64,000 nucleotides of DNA from Dermacentor variabilis (lineage: Eukaryota; Arthropoda; Arachnida; Ixodida; Ixodidae): assembly GCF_050947875.1 (NCBI RefSeq), contig NC_134568.1, positions 206,858,352-206,922,351 on the forward strand, in the 5' to 3' direction. The notes under the pieces are model-generated. The model had not been told where the DNA came from, made no database searches, and was given only the letters and a program-made list of their open reading frames with translations. This document shows positions 36,973-49,126 of this stretch, piece by piece (the first letter of the stretch is position 1; the number at the start of each line of letters is the position of its first letter). The position numbers and the translations under genes are program-made.

Positions 36973-38859
36973 ATGAACCAAGAGCGCCAAGCGACCAGCT
37001 CTTCCGAGGCCCATGTTCTAAACGGGCATGCAAAGGGCCTTCGGCCAATTCACCGCTCTGTTTCGATGGAGCATTTATCTACTGCAACGTCATTTTCCAA
37101 CGAGCAGAAGACGCAATCGGCGACGGAGAACGCCTCCGCGCGTTCCTCGACAACAACGAAGACGCCACCAATCCCCATCGTCGCCAATTTTCCCTCCCAA
37201 CAACGAGAGGTAGACACTCCGACCGGGGAAAGGATGGAGGAAGATGCTACCCCGAACATTTACGACGACAAAACTGACGTCGACACAGGTGGCTGTTGGA
37301 AGACAGTCATACATAAGCGACGCATCCGTCAAACGCACGCTAAGACGCAACACTCCGAGAACATTTTGGGCATTCTGATACCGTACGCAAGCGCAGTCGG
37401 AATCAGAACCTGCCCCAACTTCCTTTGCACGATGAAAAGATAATTCTGCGGCCTCACGGAGGACTTTGCCTCGATAAGTGGACGTGCCCAGAACTCGCCA
37501 GTGCTCTATGGAGTGCAGCCGGCTTGACCACCGAGGATCGTCAGGACATCATATTCCGACTGCAACCTCAGCAGAAATTGGCAATCATCAGCACACCCCA
37601 GTCACACGTAGCCGACGCATTGTACAAGGTGAGGGAGCTAAACCTTGGTCAGCGGGTCTATCCCATCACAACATATTTTGCGGCCCCAGACAACTCATGC
37701 AAGGGAATTGTTCCCGGTCTTTTGCCCGGTACACCGTCTTCCAAGCTAGTGGATGAACTTTTGGTTCCTGGAACTCAAATACTTCAAGCACGAATGATGG
37801 GTCAAACCAACGTGCCTCGCTACGTGCGTTTCTATGGTGCAGAACTCCGCTGCTACCCCCATCGACCCCGCCAACTGGTCTGCAAGATATGTCACAAGCT
37901 CGGCCATTGGGCTGATTACTGTCCTACCCTGCACATGGTCATTTGCGTGACATGCGGGACTGACAACCCCACCCCGTCACATCTGTGCACCCCACACTGC
38001 AGATCCTGTGACGGGACCTACCCTACAGCGGATCCAAACTGCCCGCGGCGTGCTAGGCAGACACTGAAGGGTGCGGAAAGCTCTTGAGAAAGAGCAGCGT
38101 AAACTTCAACCCTCCAGCAACCCGACCACTACCACAGAGACGGCGGAGACCCGAACGTCGCGCGCCCCAACGAAGGAGACCAGACAAGACCGGTCGGAGA
38201 CCTGTTCGAGATCCCGTCGCAAGTTCCGGACCCGCTCCAAGTCTCAGTCCCAATCCCGCGAGGCATCGGTGCGCCTCCCAGAGAGGCACCCTCCTTCCCC
38301 ATCTTCCCAACAACCCTACAAGAAGGATCTGCAGACCAACGCCCCAGCCAAGGTGACCCTGGTCCCTTCAGGGGTGCAGCAGACCCCGGAGCAGAAAACA
38401 GCAATGGAGGCGCCTCGGGAGGTAGGTCGGGCGGAGGGTCCCCCACAGCTCGCTCCGCCCTGTAAATCTCTCCCTGCCCCTTCCCCTATTACCAATTCTT
38501 TATCAAATCCTGATCCTCTAATAGAAATAGCCCACCTACGTCGTGACATGGAGGCACGCTGTGAGCGCCTGCAAAAACAAATGGACGCGCTGGTGGCAGA
38601 CATGAGCACTAGTATGCAGGCGGCTCTGGACAGGATAGAACGCCAAATGGAGGCCCTTCAAATAGGGATTACGGAGCAAGTGAAATCATGTATAGAGTGC
38701 ACTTTCGCACGCATGCAAGTTCCTGAGCTTAGCGGTAACAACGAAAGCGCGCTTTCCGACCAAGGCTCTCGGCCGCAACCTTCAAATGTGGGCACCCGGC
38801 GCCCGCATCCCTATGCACGACTGCCTGCTTCCTCTCGCGATGATGATGGCGCCGCGTAA
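36973..38859 (+). pseudogene. I-clade LINE ORF1 (nucleic-acid-binding protein), frameshifted
   Basis: The ATG at 36973 starts a Ser/Thr-rich N-terminus. The frame shifts near 37380-37430 into KIILRPHGGLCLDKW. Zinc knuckle 1 is CKICHKLGHWADYC (C-x2-C-x4-H-x4-C) at about 37879-37920, followed by further Cys/His pairs (CVTCGTDNPTPSHLC, HCRSCDGTYP). A second shift near 38080 leads to a Pro/Arg-rich region and a C-terminal coiled coil (LRRDMEARCERLQKQMDAL) ending at 38859. ORF1 proteins of this type package the LINE RNA. Only two frameshifts separate it from an intact frame. Confidence 0.85.
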
Positions 38860-41654
38860 CGCGGAGAAACTAGTGGTGTGGCAGTGGAATTGTAGGGGAT
38901 TCCGCCGAAAACGAGGTTCCCTACAGCAGTATATCGCCACATCCACGAACCCTCCCGATGTCATCCTCTTACAGGAAGTCAATTGCACCCCTTCTTTATC
39001 TGGCTACAACACGCTCTCGGGTGTCTCTCCTCTTGTGGCAGCCTTAGTTTTGAAACATGTTACATGTCGCATGCATACCACTAACATTGAAATTCCTCAC
39101 CAAATATTGGAAATAATTACGCAAGGTAAACGCAGCGAGAGTCTGTTTATACTCAATGCATACAGTTCCCCCCCGTTCGCGAACACACTGTTTTCAGCAC
39201 CTACTAACAGAATTTGGTAGGTTTGGACGGGTTTGTGTGGTGGCCGGCGACTTTAACACTCCACATACTGCATGGGGCTACGTTAAATCGCAGGCTAAAG
39301 GGACCCGCTTATGGAATGCCATCTTTAACATGAGATACACACTGTTTACCGACCCAGAGCATCCCACTCGTATAAGCAACAGCGTATCTCGTGACACCTG
39401 CCCTGACCTTACCTTCGTGCGCAAGACTGGTTCAGTCGTTGCGCACGGGCCTTTAGAGGAGCACCTTGGTAGTTACCACTACATTGTGGCGACCACCTTG
39501 TCATTACGGGGTGCACGCAGGCCCAAGCGAAATGTGCGTATAATGGATTGGGCGAAATTCAGGGAATGTCGCCAGGACCCACCTGAGCGCCAAGGGTACG
39601 AACGCTGGCTTGACTCTCTCGCACAAGATCTAGAGGCCACCACGAGCACACTGCGCACCACAACTGAGACACCAGACATAGACCCGCATTTACTTTATCT
39701 TTGGAACGCCCGCAGAGGGTTGACACGACGATGGAAACGACAACGCCTCAACCGCAAACTTAGGAAACGTGTAGATCAAATTACACGGGAATCTCAGGAG
39801 TATGCAGAGATCCTTACGAGGAATAACTGGCGAGGATTTTGCGATCACCTCTCAGGCACATTGAGCACAGTAAAAACGTGGTCGATTCTTCGCTCACTCA
39901 TAGATCCCACCACAACAAAGGGAAGAACATTTCAACAGCTGCACATCCTAATGCACGAGTACAGGGATGATGTCTCGGCACTCCTCAGAGAGCTAGAGAA
40001 GCATTTCATAGCCACAGGCCCGCCACCACAGTACCCTGACTATCCTTATGTAGGCGAGGTGAACGAATTGCTCGATGCAGACATCACATCTGACGAGGTG
40101 CAGGTGGTCCTACAAGACCTACGCCGCAACATGGCACCGGGAGCCGCCCACATCCGATTCGCCACCCTTCGTAACCTCAGTGACGCGGATATTAACCACG
40201 TCACCCATATCTTCAATGATTGCTGGCGCAACGGCATGCTTCCCCGAGCATGGCGACACGCCGACATCACACTGATCCCCAAACCGGGCAAGCCTGTTAA
40301 GGTTGAAAACTTACGACCCATCTCCCTAACATCCTGCATTGGTAAGCTCATTGAGCATGTACTCTTGCGGCGTCTGCAGCCCTTCCTTGAAGAAAAATCA
40401 TTCTTTTCTAACTCTGAATTCGGATATTGGGCTCATCTGTCTGCCAAAGATGTGCTTTTACAATTGCGGGAGGAAGTCATAGGACCTCCGTCGTCCGCCC
40501 AAACGAGAGCACTTATCGTCTTAGACCTAAAAGGGGCATTCGATAATGTTGAACATGACCTCATCCTTCGCAATGTTGCATGTTCACACTGTGGAATTCG
40601 TATGTGCAACTGTATCCGCGCATTTCTTCGAGATCGCACAGCCACCGTAGGAATGGGACCGCATCGATCCGGTACGATTCGCCTTGTAGGACGTGGGACA
40701 CCCCAGGGCTCAGTTCTTTCCCCTACTCTATTCAATATCGCGCTCATAGGGCTCCCCCGGCTACTCGACCAGATCCCTGATGTTGCCCAGGCTATTTATG
40801 CGGACGACATTACTATCTGGTCGACACGGGGTTCCAACGGAGCCATCCAGGACCGACTGCTGCAAGCAGTCGATACAGTTTCCGAGTACGCGAGAAAATG
40901 CGGCTTAAGATGTGCTCCGGAAAAGTCGGAGCTCATAATCATTCGCCCCCGGAGCCGTTCCTCTACTCCCCCTATCACTGTGCACGTGGATGGCACACCG
41001 ATACCACAGGTTAATCGTGCTCGTATCCTCGGCCTACACGTCCAAGCGGATGGCAGGTCAAACTACACTGTTTCCCTTCTATCCAGACAGATTGAGCAAA
41101 TTCTGGCCATGATCCGGAGGGTCTCCAACAGGCGTTCGGGCCTTCGAGAAGAATACCTGCTGCGCTTGGTGGAGGCATGCGTGATCAGCCGCCTTACATA
41201 CCATCTCCCATTTCAGCGGTTGACCCAAGCACAACAACTTCGCATAGACACTATGATTCGCAAAGCGACGAAGCTGGCCCATGGCCTCCCGAACTATACT
41301 TCCACACGCCGTCTCCTTAACTTAGGGACACATAACACACTAGGCGAGCTGCTAGAGGCACATTCGGTCAGCCATCGCCAGTGCCTCCTACTCACTCCTA
41401 CTGGCCGCCATCTTCTCACACGGCTAGGATACTCTGTCCCACCCCTTGAGTCTGAAACGCGTCCAACGATCTTGTCGTCAGCTCCTACTGGCCGCCATCT
41501 TCTCACACGGCTAGGATACTCTGTCCCACCCCTTGAGTCTGAAATGCGTCCAACGATCTTGTCGTCAGCGATACGCCAAGCACTAAGTATTCATCCATTG
41601 CCACGTAATATGCACCCCGAGCATGACAAAGGGTGGCGCAAAGCCCGTGTATGA
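38786..41654 (+). pseudogene. I-clade LINE ORF2: AP endonuclease and reverse transcriptase
   Basis: It overlaps the end of ORF1 in another frame. The endonuclease starts VWQWNCRGFRRKRGSL and PDVILLQEV. A frameshift near 39180-39215 leads to VVAGDFNTPHTAWGY. The SDH motif reads LGSYHYIV, with Asp replaced by Tyr, so nicking is probably impaired. From 39156 one frame of 832 codons stays open through the reverse transcriptase: LRPISLTSCIGKLIEH, VLDLKGAFDNVEHDLI, GTPQGSVLSPTLFNIAL, and AIYADDITIW (catalytic YADD at about 40797-40808). An in-frame 87-bp tandem duplication lies at 41395-41568. This is the best-preserved long reading frame in the window. Confidence 0.92.
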
Positions 41655-42144
41655 TACATTGGCCGCATGCTTGCAAACATCCCGGAAACACATACTTTAT
41701 ACACGGACACATCACGCACTATACCTCGGTAGTTTTGGATGGCACCGAATCCCTGAGAGACTCTGCTGCAATGCGCGGAACAAATGCCGCTTACGGAGAA
41801 ATTCTCGGTGATGCTCTTGCAATTCGATACATCATCCGTGTTCCTGAGGAAGTGTATATATTGACGGACTCGCAACAGGCATGCCGGGCGTTCCTATCAG
41901 GACATGGCATCCCGAGAGCGGCGCACCAAATTCTCCAACAGATCCTGCAAAATACACCAACCACTCCTCCCCGCATCCACTTACTCTGGACCCCTGGTCA
42001 CACCTCGCTGCCGGGTAACGAACGTGCACATGCGGTGTTATCGCATGTGCATGCGGTGTTATCGCACATGCGGTAACACGCGCACATGCGCACATGCGGT
42101 ATCACAGCTCGGAGGACCTCCCGAGGTCCTCCGAGCTGTGATAC
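41655..42144 (+). pseudogene. I-clade LINE RNase H domain, rearranged
   Basis: YTDTS (about 41700), AYGEILGDALAIRYI, VYILTDSQQACRAFLSGHG and LLWTPGHTSLPGNERAHAV are the four RNase H blocks with their D, E, D and H/N/E positions. They fall in different frames, and a stop separates the first from the rest. The last block runs into CATGCGGTGTTATCG direct repeats and a 46-bp palindrome (42099-42144), so the normal C-terminus is missing. Confidence 0.75.
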
Positions 42145-45100
42145 AACGGGCTCGAAACATCGCCGGAATCATCTTAGGGACCCTGGACTGAGGGTTCCTC
42201 CCGCACTGCTCTCGCCATTCAAATATTATTAATAAAGATGTTTTACTCTCTCTCACTTGATCGAAGTGCTTTTTTCTGAATGAGGAAGAGTTTTTGTAAG
42301 TTTGATGCTGTTGTGTTTCCCCATATTAGCAGGAAGTAATATAAGTGACAATTAAAGAGTGCAAAATATAACATCTTTTTAATGCTGACTCGAAACGTGT
42401 AACTGTTCTGGCTTAATACACCACTGGCGGCTTTACTTCATTTTACTAATAAAGTTTTCACATGTGCATTTCAAGATATGTGTTCTGAAAATTTTCACCT
42501 GGATTTTAACACACTTTTCTATTTTAATTTTAAATGGTTTGACAGCTACATGGTCATCTATTTTGTCTAAAATACCTGGGGTGAGAAACAACACACACTT
42601 TGTTTTTGACTCATTTAGAATGAGCCTATTGTACTGGCACCAAACCTGCAAGTTATGACAGAACACACTCCCCTTTCTTGTTACAGTATGAATGTCTTTT
42701 CCCTCAACGAGTACCGAGAAGTCATCGGCATATATAAAATATCTACAATCCTCATATATTTTAACAATATCATTAATATAGAAAAGGAAGGGAATTGGTC
42801 TCAGTACGCTACCCTGGGGAGCTCCAAATTCAATATACCGTAGGTGAGATTTATACACGCTTAATTTGACGTATTGATGGCACGCACTCAGATAAGATTT
42901 AATAAGTTGTAGTGTTGTTCCATGAAACACATAATGCTCTAACTTCCCCAATAATATTGGATGGCTGACACGATCGAAGGCTTTGCTAAAATCCAAGAGT
43001 ATACCCAATGTCATTACCTAATTCTCAAAATTTTCTAATATTTCTTCCTTCTGTGCTAGAAGTGCTGTCTCAGCACAGCGTCCCTTTCTGAAACCAAATT
43101 GGTAGTCCTTTAAGAGGTTACGTTTTCTAGTAAATTTCTCAATGCGAGAATTAATCACTTTTTTGAGTCCCTATTAGAAGACAGGCAAGATTGACACGGC
43201 AATAATTACCTAAACTATTTTTATCTACATTCTTGTAAATTACTGAAACTCTTTCTACCTGCATGTTGTGTGGAAAAATCCCAGTCGAAAAAGGGACGTC
43301 ATATATGTGTGTAAGCTCTAGCACAATTTAATCTGTAATGTATTTGATTGGTTTTATTTCTAAGTCATCTACATCTTGGCTATGGCTGTTTTTAAGCTTC
43401 TGATACAATGTTGTTACTTCAGGGATCGATGTTGGCAGTAAGTGCATCATGCGGGATAATCTCAGAATTGATTAGTAGCTTTATTACAGTAAGTACTAGT
43501 GCCAATTTCAACAACAAAAAAAAAAATTGTTAAAAAGGTGCTAGTTCGGTCCCACCAACCCTTTTGTCATTTATAACTAGTCAATCGTGGTATCCTTAGT
43601 GCTCTTTTTTTATAACTTGTTAATTTTCCTCCACACTTTGCCACTATTACGCAAGCAACTGTTGCCAAATACATGCTTGTAATATTTGCTTTTTGATCCT
43701 TTTATCTCTTTGTTCAACCTATTTCGAATTGTTCTAAATTCTTTTAATTTTTCCATGTTACGTGACTTAAGAAAGTTGTCAACAAGTTTGTTCTTATGTT
43801 TAATAAGCTTGATATGTTCATGTGTGATCCATGGCTTACACAACCTCTTTTGTTTGCAGTATGTGTGTATGGGGAAGGACTCAAAATAATGTTTCTTGAA
43901 GATTTTTAGAAATTAGTAATAGTAGCACTTGCTGCTGTCTTCAAGAGTAAATATTTCCTTCCAGTCTGTTTGAGCGAGCTTATCCCTAAAATTTTCTAAA
44001 GTGAGAGACGATATTTCGCAGTATGCGAGTTCAGGCCACTCCTTTTGTTTCAATGCACTGTCACTCTGAAGCATACAAAAAGTAGGTATGTGATCACTGA
44101 TGTCACTGTTTATAACACCAGAGAAAATGTTATTAATGTTTAAGTTAGTGATGAACAAATATAGCACAGTTGCAGTTGAAAGAGTAACGTGTGTCGGTGT
44201 TGCTATAACATTCTAAAAACCATTACTTTGTAGCACAAACAAAAAGTCATTCGCTGGGATCGAGACCTTTTGAACATCAATATTCATATCACTGCCTATT
44301 GTCAGCAATCATCTATTTTCATTGGCACAAGAAAGCAAAGGATCAAGTTCAAGGATCAAGAAGTTTAAGAATGTCACGATATTGCCGCTTGGCAGTCTGC
44401 ACAGCTCAGCGAACACATTCTTATTTTTCTTAATACAAATGACTTCAATCTCACCAGTAACAGTGCTAAATTCATGTAGTATTTCAAAACCTGGTCGAGC
44501 AACCTGAATAGAGGCTTCGCCGCCTCTGAAATTTTTGTCGATATAAAAAGAAATGATTGTAACATGGTAAACTGAAGTGATCTGAATTTTCAGCATACCA
44601 AGGTCTCAGTGAACATGATGCATCAAATCTAATATTGCACGATTCTAAAAGGGTGATAATTTCGTCAAATTTATACTGAATGGATCTAGCGTATAGATGA
44701 AAAAGTTTAAAAAGCTTTCTGGATTCTCAGATATGACATCACCTATGTCTTGAGGTAGCACGCAATAGATAGCCATGTTAGCACATGCTGGAAAGCCATA
44801 GTGTTCATACCAAGCATTCACACTCTTATCCTGTCGCACTAATCCTGTCCAGATCACTGCATTTTATTGCCACGACGGCTGACGCTTCATCGTGCCGGTC
44901 AAAAATGCCACCCTTTTTGACCCAGGCAAATTTCCAGCCATGTTCGCACTTGCGTGCGACTGCCGTACCAAGCAATCGCTTCAAAAATTGCCACAGATGC
45001 TCATTTACAAAGACAGGAATTTTTCCTCTGTTTCGGATGCTTCTAGTGACAGACCCAGGCTTCTGTTCAAAGGCTTTGTTTTCTTTGCCTTCTCTAAGAC

Positions 45101-45822
45101 TTTGTCTCGCTTTTCGCACTTCATGAACTGCACAACAATGTTCTTCTTTGTTTTGTCTTTGGTTGCCACCCTGTGAATCACATATGTATCACAGGGGGAG
45201 ACAGGTTCACTGATGGCCACACCAAATTTAGCGAGGATATTGGCTAAACACTCATTCGGAGTTCCCGCAACGCCCTTAATCTCAAGGTTTCTGTTGCGCG
45301 AGTACTGCTCCGATTTCAGAAGACTGGTTTGATATTCAGCCAGATCTCTCTCCAACGATCAAACTTGCTGCCGGAGCACTTCATTTTCTTTCTTAAGAGA
45401 ATTGTTTTCAGTCAAGGTAGCGCCAAGTCGCTAGTAAGCATTGTCAAGATTTTTTCTGATGATGTTCACGCTTTACTTCATCTCGTCTATATCGGCCTAG
45501 AGCCCTCTTTCTTCTACACGCATGTTTATTTCAAGAGATTCTTTCAAGCTTTTGAATTCATTCCTTAGCTCATCATTGAACTCTTGTAGTTGTGTTGAAA
45601 GATCCCTGCTCATTTCTAATGACTGCAGCAATGAACAAAAGTGTCACACTTTGTGGCAGTGGTGACAGCCACAAAGTATATACTTATTAGACTTTTAGAA
45701 ATATCTAAAACATTTGCTAACATGCAATGTGCAGCAGTCAGGAATTACGCCTTCTGCTGCAGCAATTGGAACCAAATTTTTGCAACTCTCTCTGAACGGA
45801 ACCACAGAAGCAAGTTCCACAG

Positions 45823-45832
45823 CCCCCCCCCC

Positions 45833-45912
<80 letters not shown>

Positions 45913-45942
45913 CCTCCCCCCCCCCCCCCCCCCCCCCCCCCC
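45823..45942. repeat. (C)n-(CT)n-(C)n microsatellite
   Basis: About 20 C, then about 34 CT units, then about 27 C. Pro/Ser-Leu open frames through it are artefacts. Confidence 0.97.
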
Positions 45943-46451
45943 GACACTTGTTTTTCATGGGCAAAGCCATCCTTAAAAAGCGGTACTGCAGACTCAGACA
46001 AGCAAAAATAGGATAGATTTATAATGCATAGCAAGTGCTGTCCAGAGAGTTGAAGAGTCGCTATGAATCATTGTAGCAATATCAGATTTCTTGAAGTGCA
46101 GTACCACTTGACTCGAACAATGAAAAGGGTATCACACAGTCTCAGTCCGAGTTGGATATACCGGGCCTTTCTGCAAATGAATGGAAGAGACACTTGAGTC
46201 TCAACTAGAATTAATGTGCATTTCCACTGGTGGTATAAAGAGCAGTACAGTTAAAAGACGACAAAAATGGCTTTCATGTGCTGCAGAGGCTGTGCTCAGC
46301 CCCTCCACTTTACGTAGACATGCAACTGGCAACTCTTGCCTCTCTAGCCCCTTGACCGGCATGAGACATATGGCAGCAGACACCACTGCAACCCAGAAGA
46401 GAGAGAAAGAGTTGAACTGTGTGAATAACCATGGTCAAATGGCATATGATT
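45943..46451. other. Unannotated intron stretch
   Basis: Open frames at 46181-46498 on both strands have no recognisable motif. Confidence 0.4.
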
Positions 46452-47683
46452 TCAAAACTAGCTTGCTTTACTAATAATCTTTTTGCTGCATCTGACAATA
46501 ACTTTGACGTTGACTGTATTTTCTTGGACTATGCTAAGGCCTTTGATAACGTAACACACGATCTACTAAACCTTAAACTCGATCAGCTTAACATTGATCC
46601 TTTAGTATTAGCCTGGATTAAGGACTTCCTTTCCAATCGAACTCAGTACGTAACTGCCAATAACTCTTCCTCTGCTTTTTCATCAGTTACATCAGGGGTC
46701 CCGCAGGGATCCGTCCTCGGGCCTCTGCTCTTTCTAATTTATATTAACGATCTCCCTGATTGCGTGAAATCGTCTTCAATTAACCTATTTGCTGATGACT
46801 GCGTAATATATCATAGGATTAGTGACCCCGCCGATTCCACTAAACTACAAGAAGACCTTAACAATTTATCTAAATGGTGCAATGCGTGGAACATGAAACT
46901 AAACGTAAATAAATGTAAATATATGCGCATATCACGCCGCTCTAACAATACTGACACACGCATGTATTTTCTGAATAGCGCTCCTCTCAGTCAAGTTAAT
47001 TTTTACAAGTATCTCGGCCTTTACATCACTCACGATCTATCATGGCACAAGCATGTTGAATTTATAACTTCTAACGCTAATCGCACGCTAGGCTACCTAC
47101 GCAGAAACTTTTACGCCGTTCCTGCATCTTTAAAACTGACGCTTTACAAAACACTCGTTCGATCAAAATTAGAGTATGCCTCGGCCATCTGGGATCCCCC
47201 TCAAATATCCCTAACCCTCTGCCTCGAAGCCATTCAGAACCGCGCGTGCCGCTTTATTCTATCTAATTACTCTCGTCATGCTAGCGTAACACTCATGAAG
47301 CAAACCCTTAACATACCGGAACTTTCAGTACGTCGTGCATACAGTCGCCTCTGCCTTTTCCACAAGATTTACCACAACCCGGTATTAAAAGCAAAACTTC
47401 TTACTCCTCCTTCCTACTTTTCATCCCGCAGCGATCACCTTCATAAAGTTTTCGTGCCATCTTGTCGCACGAACGCGTACTATTACTCTTTTTTACCTCG
47501 CACCTGCAATGACTGGAACCACCTCCCCGCATCGGTCGCTACTATTATAGACTCATCGGGGTTCAAGACTGCTGTTTTTCATGCCATCTAAAAAAAATGT
47601 TTTATTCATTCATCTGCATTTTTTTTCTATGTATATGCACCACTCCTTTCTGTAGCGCCTGCGGGCCTTGAAAGTATTTAAAA

Positions 47684-47714
<31 letters not shown>

Positions 47715-47723
47715 AGGTGGTGC
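46452..47723 (+). mobile_element. 5'-truncated CR1/jockey-like LINE with (AAAT)n tail
   Basis: It starts inside the reverse transcriptase and ends after the stop with CCTGCGGGCCTTGAAAGTAT and about ten AAAT units to 47723. It is of the same family type as 14821-15817. There is no ORF1 or endonuclease, as expected from incomplete reverse transcription. I could not find a clear target duplication. Confidence 0.9.
46455..47591 (+). pseudogene. Reverse transcriptase C-terminal two thirds, uninterrupted frame
   Basis: About 378 codons without a stop: FLDYAKAFDNVTHDLL (motif A with its Asp), GVPQGSVLGPLLFLIYIND (motif B), INLFADDCVIY (motif C, catalytic FADD), YKYLGLYI, then thumb and C-terminal helices (IWDPPQISLTLCLEAIQNRA, NDWNHLPASV). 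The absence of damage indicates a young insertion. The N-terminal RT fingers and endonuclease were never copied, so it cannot move itself. Confidence 0.92.
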
Positions 47724-47798
47724 AGGATTATCTTGATGTCTGCATAACAGCGGAGTGCTGTTATTGCCAGTAAACTAAACTCAATTGTCACCAACAGT

Positions 47799-47934
47799 GC
47801 ATACATAGACGAGGGACAAAAAGGATGACAAAGACAAGCGCTGTCATCGTCCTTTTTGTCCCTTGTCTATGTATGCGCTGTAAGGGACGATTGATACCAT
47901 GGAATACCAACTAGCCCGTACCCAACCCTTGCTT
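47799..47934. mobile_element. Stem-loop insertion (copy 2)
   Basis: Arms 47799-47830 and 47842-47876 pair with one mismatch and a 3-base bulge. They are followed by AATACCAACTAGCCCGTACC. CAGTAAACT at 47768-47776 and 47935-47943 suggests the target duplication. The arm sequence differs from copies 1 and 3. Confidence 0.75.
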
Positions 47935-47943
47935 CAGTAAACT

Positions 47944-49120
47944 GAAGTTATTAATTTCACCATCCAAGGGTAATAAAAGAAAGCCCTAATATAGCCATAT
48001 AGCCAGCTAAAACTTTTTGATGCTAAAGCACAAAGAAAGTAGCCCAATTTGGCTATTAATAGCCCAGTTAATAGCACCAACAGGCTACCCTGTTGGTGAT
48101 CATTTAGCTTGTTGGCATTTCATGAACATGCTGGTGAAGCACTACGAACGTCTGATTTTATGCAATGGTTGTTGCTTAGAAGAATTTGTTTGCATACAGT
48201 GACCTGCATTGTGCTAAATTAGTTGCTTGCAGTACTTCATTGGCACGCTTACAAAACATTGTTAGAGTTGTTGTGATGCTACGTCTGCACACATGATGAC
48301 AGTGAAAGTGGATTAGTATTCACAGCTGCATTAAAGAAACCAGTGATCTCTCATTGACAAAGATGTGGCAGAAGACAGTATTGCACAGTTGTTCAGTAGT
48401 GGGCTGCAGATTTATGCATCATCTATGGCTTATTGAGTGGTTACTCCTCCCACTCACCCATACCACTATTTCCCCCTGCTGCTTTGATGGACAGTGTTAG
48501 CCATGAGTGTGGACATCTATTGTAATAAAGTAATGGATATATAATGAAGTAAGTTCGGCTTTTCCTTGAGCTTCGCTATAACAAGGTTTTACAATTAAAT
48601 TTTAGTCTTTACTTTTTGAGGCATTGCAAAATGCCCCTGATGATCCAGCATACACGTTTGCAAATGAGTACAGTATATGCAATCAATGGAGAACCAAAAT
48701 GTTACTGCAAAAATAAGCATACACTACTGAGTCACTGGGGTTGATGCAAACAGCTAGGCTGGCTAGAAATTTATTTGGTGCTGAGCTAATTAACATATCG
48801 CAGCAATAGAGAAGTGCATGAAGGATGCTAGTGGGAAGATATGGGCAGTTGTCATTGGGTCTTTGTAGGATAATACTAGCTAAAGTGTCAAATTTTGCAC
48901 TCATATGCAGTTATTTGAAGCAGAGAAGAGCGGCCTTACATGTTTTCTCTTTAAACATTGGATGTTTCACAAGTGATGAATTGTTTTAATGATGATGATG
49001 ATGATGTTGATGTTGATAAATTCATCAACTTCCATATCTTTCTTCTTAGCTATCATCAATCTACTTACGGTAGTCTCTACCCTGCAAAAGAATTGATCAT
49101 GGACTGACAGTCAAATGCTT
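47944..49120. other. Unannotated end of the long HSF intron
   Basis: No gene seen. A short (GAT)n run lies at 48991-49012. Confidence 0.5.
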
Positions 49121-49126
49121 TTGCAG

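Larger units (their letters stand above)
36824..42252 (+). mobile_element. I-clade LINE, nearly full length (5.4 kb)
   Basis: It has a 5' UTR, a two-zinc-knuckle ORF1, ORF2 with AP endonuclease, reverse transcriptase and a damaged RNase H, and a 3' end with ATTAATAAAGATG. It is flanked by the 13-bp direct repeat TCACTTGATCGAA (36811-36823 and 42253-42265), a target-site duplication. The old LINE around it becomes continuous when the insert is removed. Clade I is inferred from RNase H after RT and the Cys-rich ORF1. Confidence 0.92.
36440..45640 (-). mobile_element. Old CR1/L2-like LINE, interrupted by a younger LINE
   Basis: Its own parts are 45640-42253 and 36823-36440 on the minus strand. 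In order: an ORF1 coiled coil with several stops (45640-45345, SLKKENEVLRQQV); ORF1 core (45355-44830, RNRNLEIKGV, VIHRVATKDKTKKNIVVQF); endonuclease remnant (44600-43910, GSDMNIDV and INSDISDHIPTFC with the SDH motif intact); linker (43843-43610); reverse transcriptase (43014-42433, LLDFSKAFDRVSH, APQGSVL, FIYADDFSVLVEG with YADD intact); and the C-terminal region (QKKALRSSENSSFLEHTEAL, then YPFRYQPPHYVP). Removing the inserted LINE plus one target copy rejoins QKKALR with SSENSS in one frame. Many stops make it dead. The 3' limit is uncertain. Confidence 0.85.
21926..49126 (+). other. Giant HSF intron (about 27.2 kb)
   Basis: It runs from GTAAAT after the DNA-binding-domain exon to TTTTGCAG before the trimerisation exon, both phase 0. 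It holds most of the transposons listed here, in both orientations. The exon assignment does not depend on the elements, because the flanking peptides join in the normal HSF order. Confidence 0.8.

Noticed and set aside
38129..38446. Antisense open frames over the I-clade LINE
   Set aside because: Shadows of GC-rich ORF1 and ORF2. The sense frames carry the recognisable motifs.
45641..46016. Open frames with Pro runs and Ser-Leu repeats
   Set aside because: Translation of the C and CT repeats.
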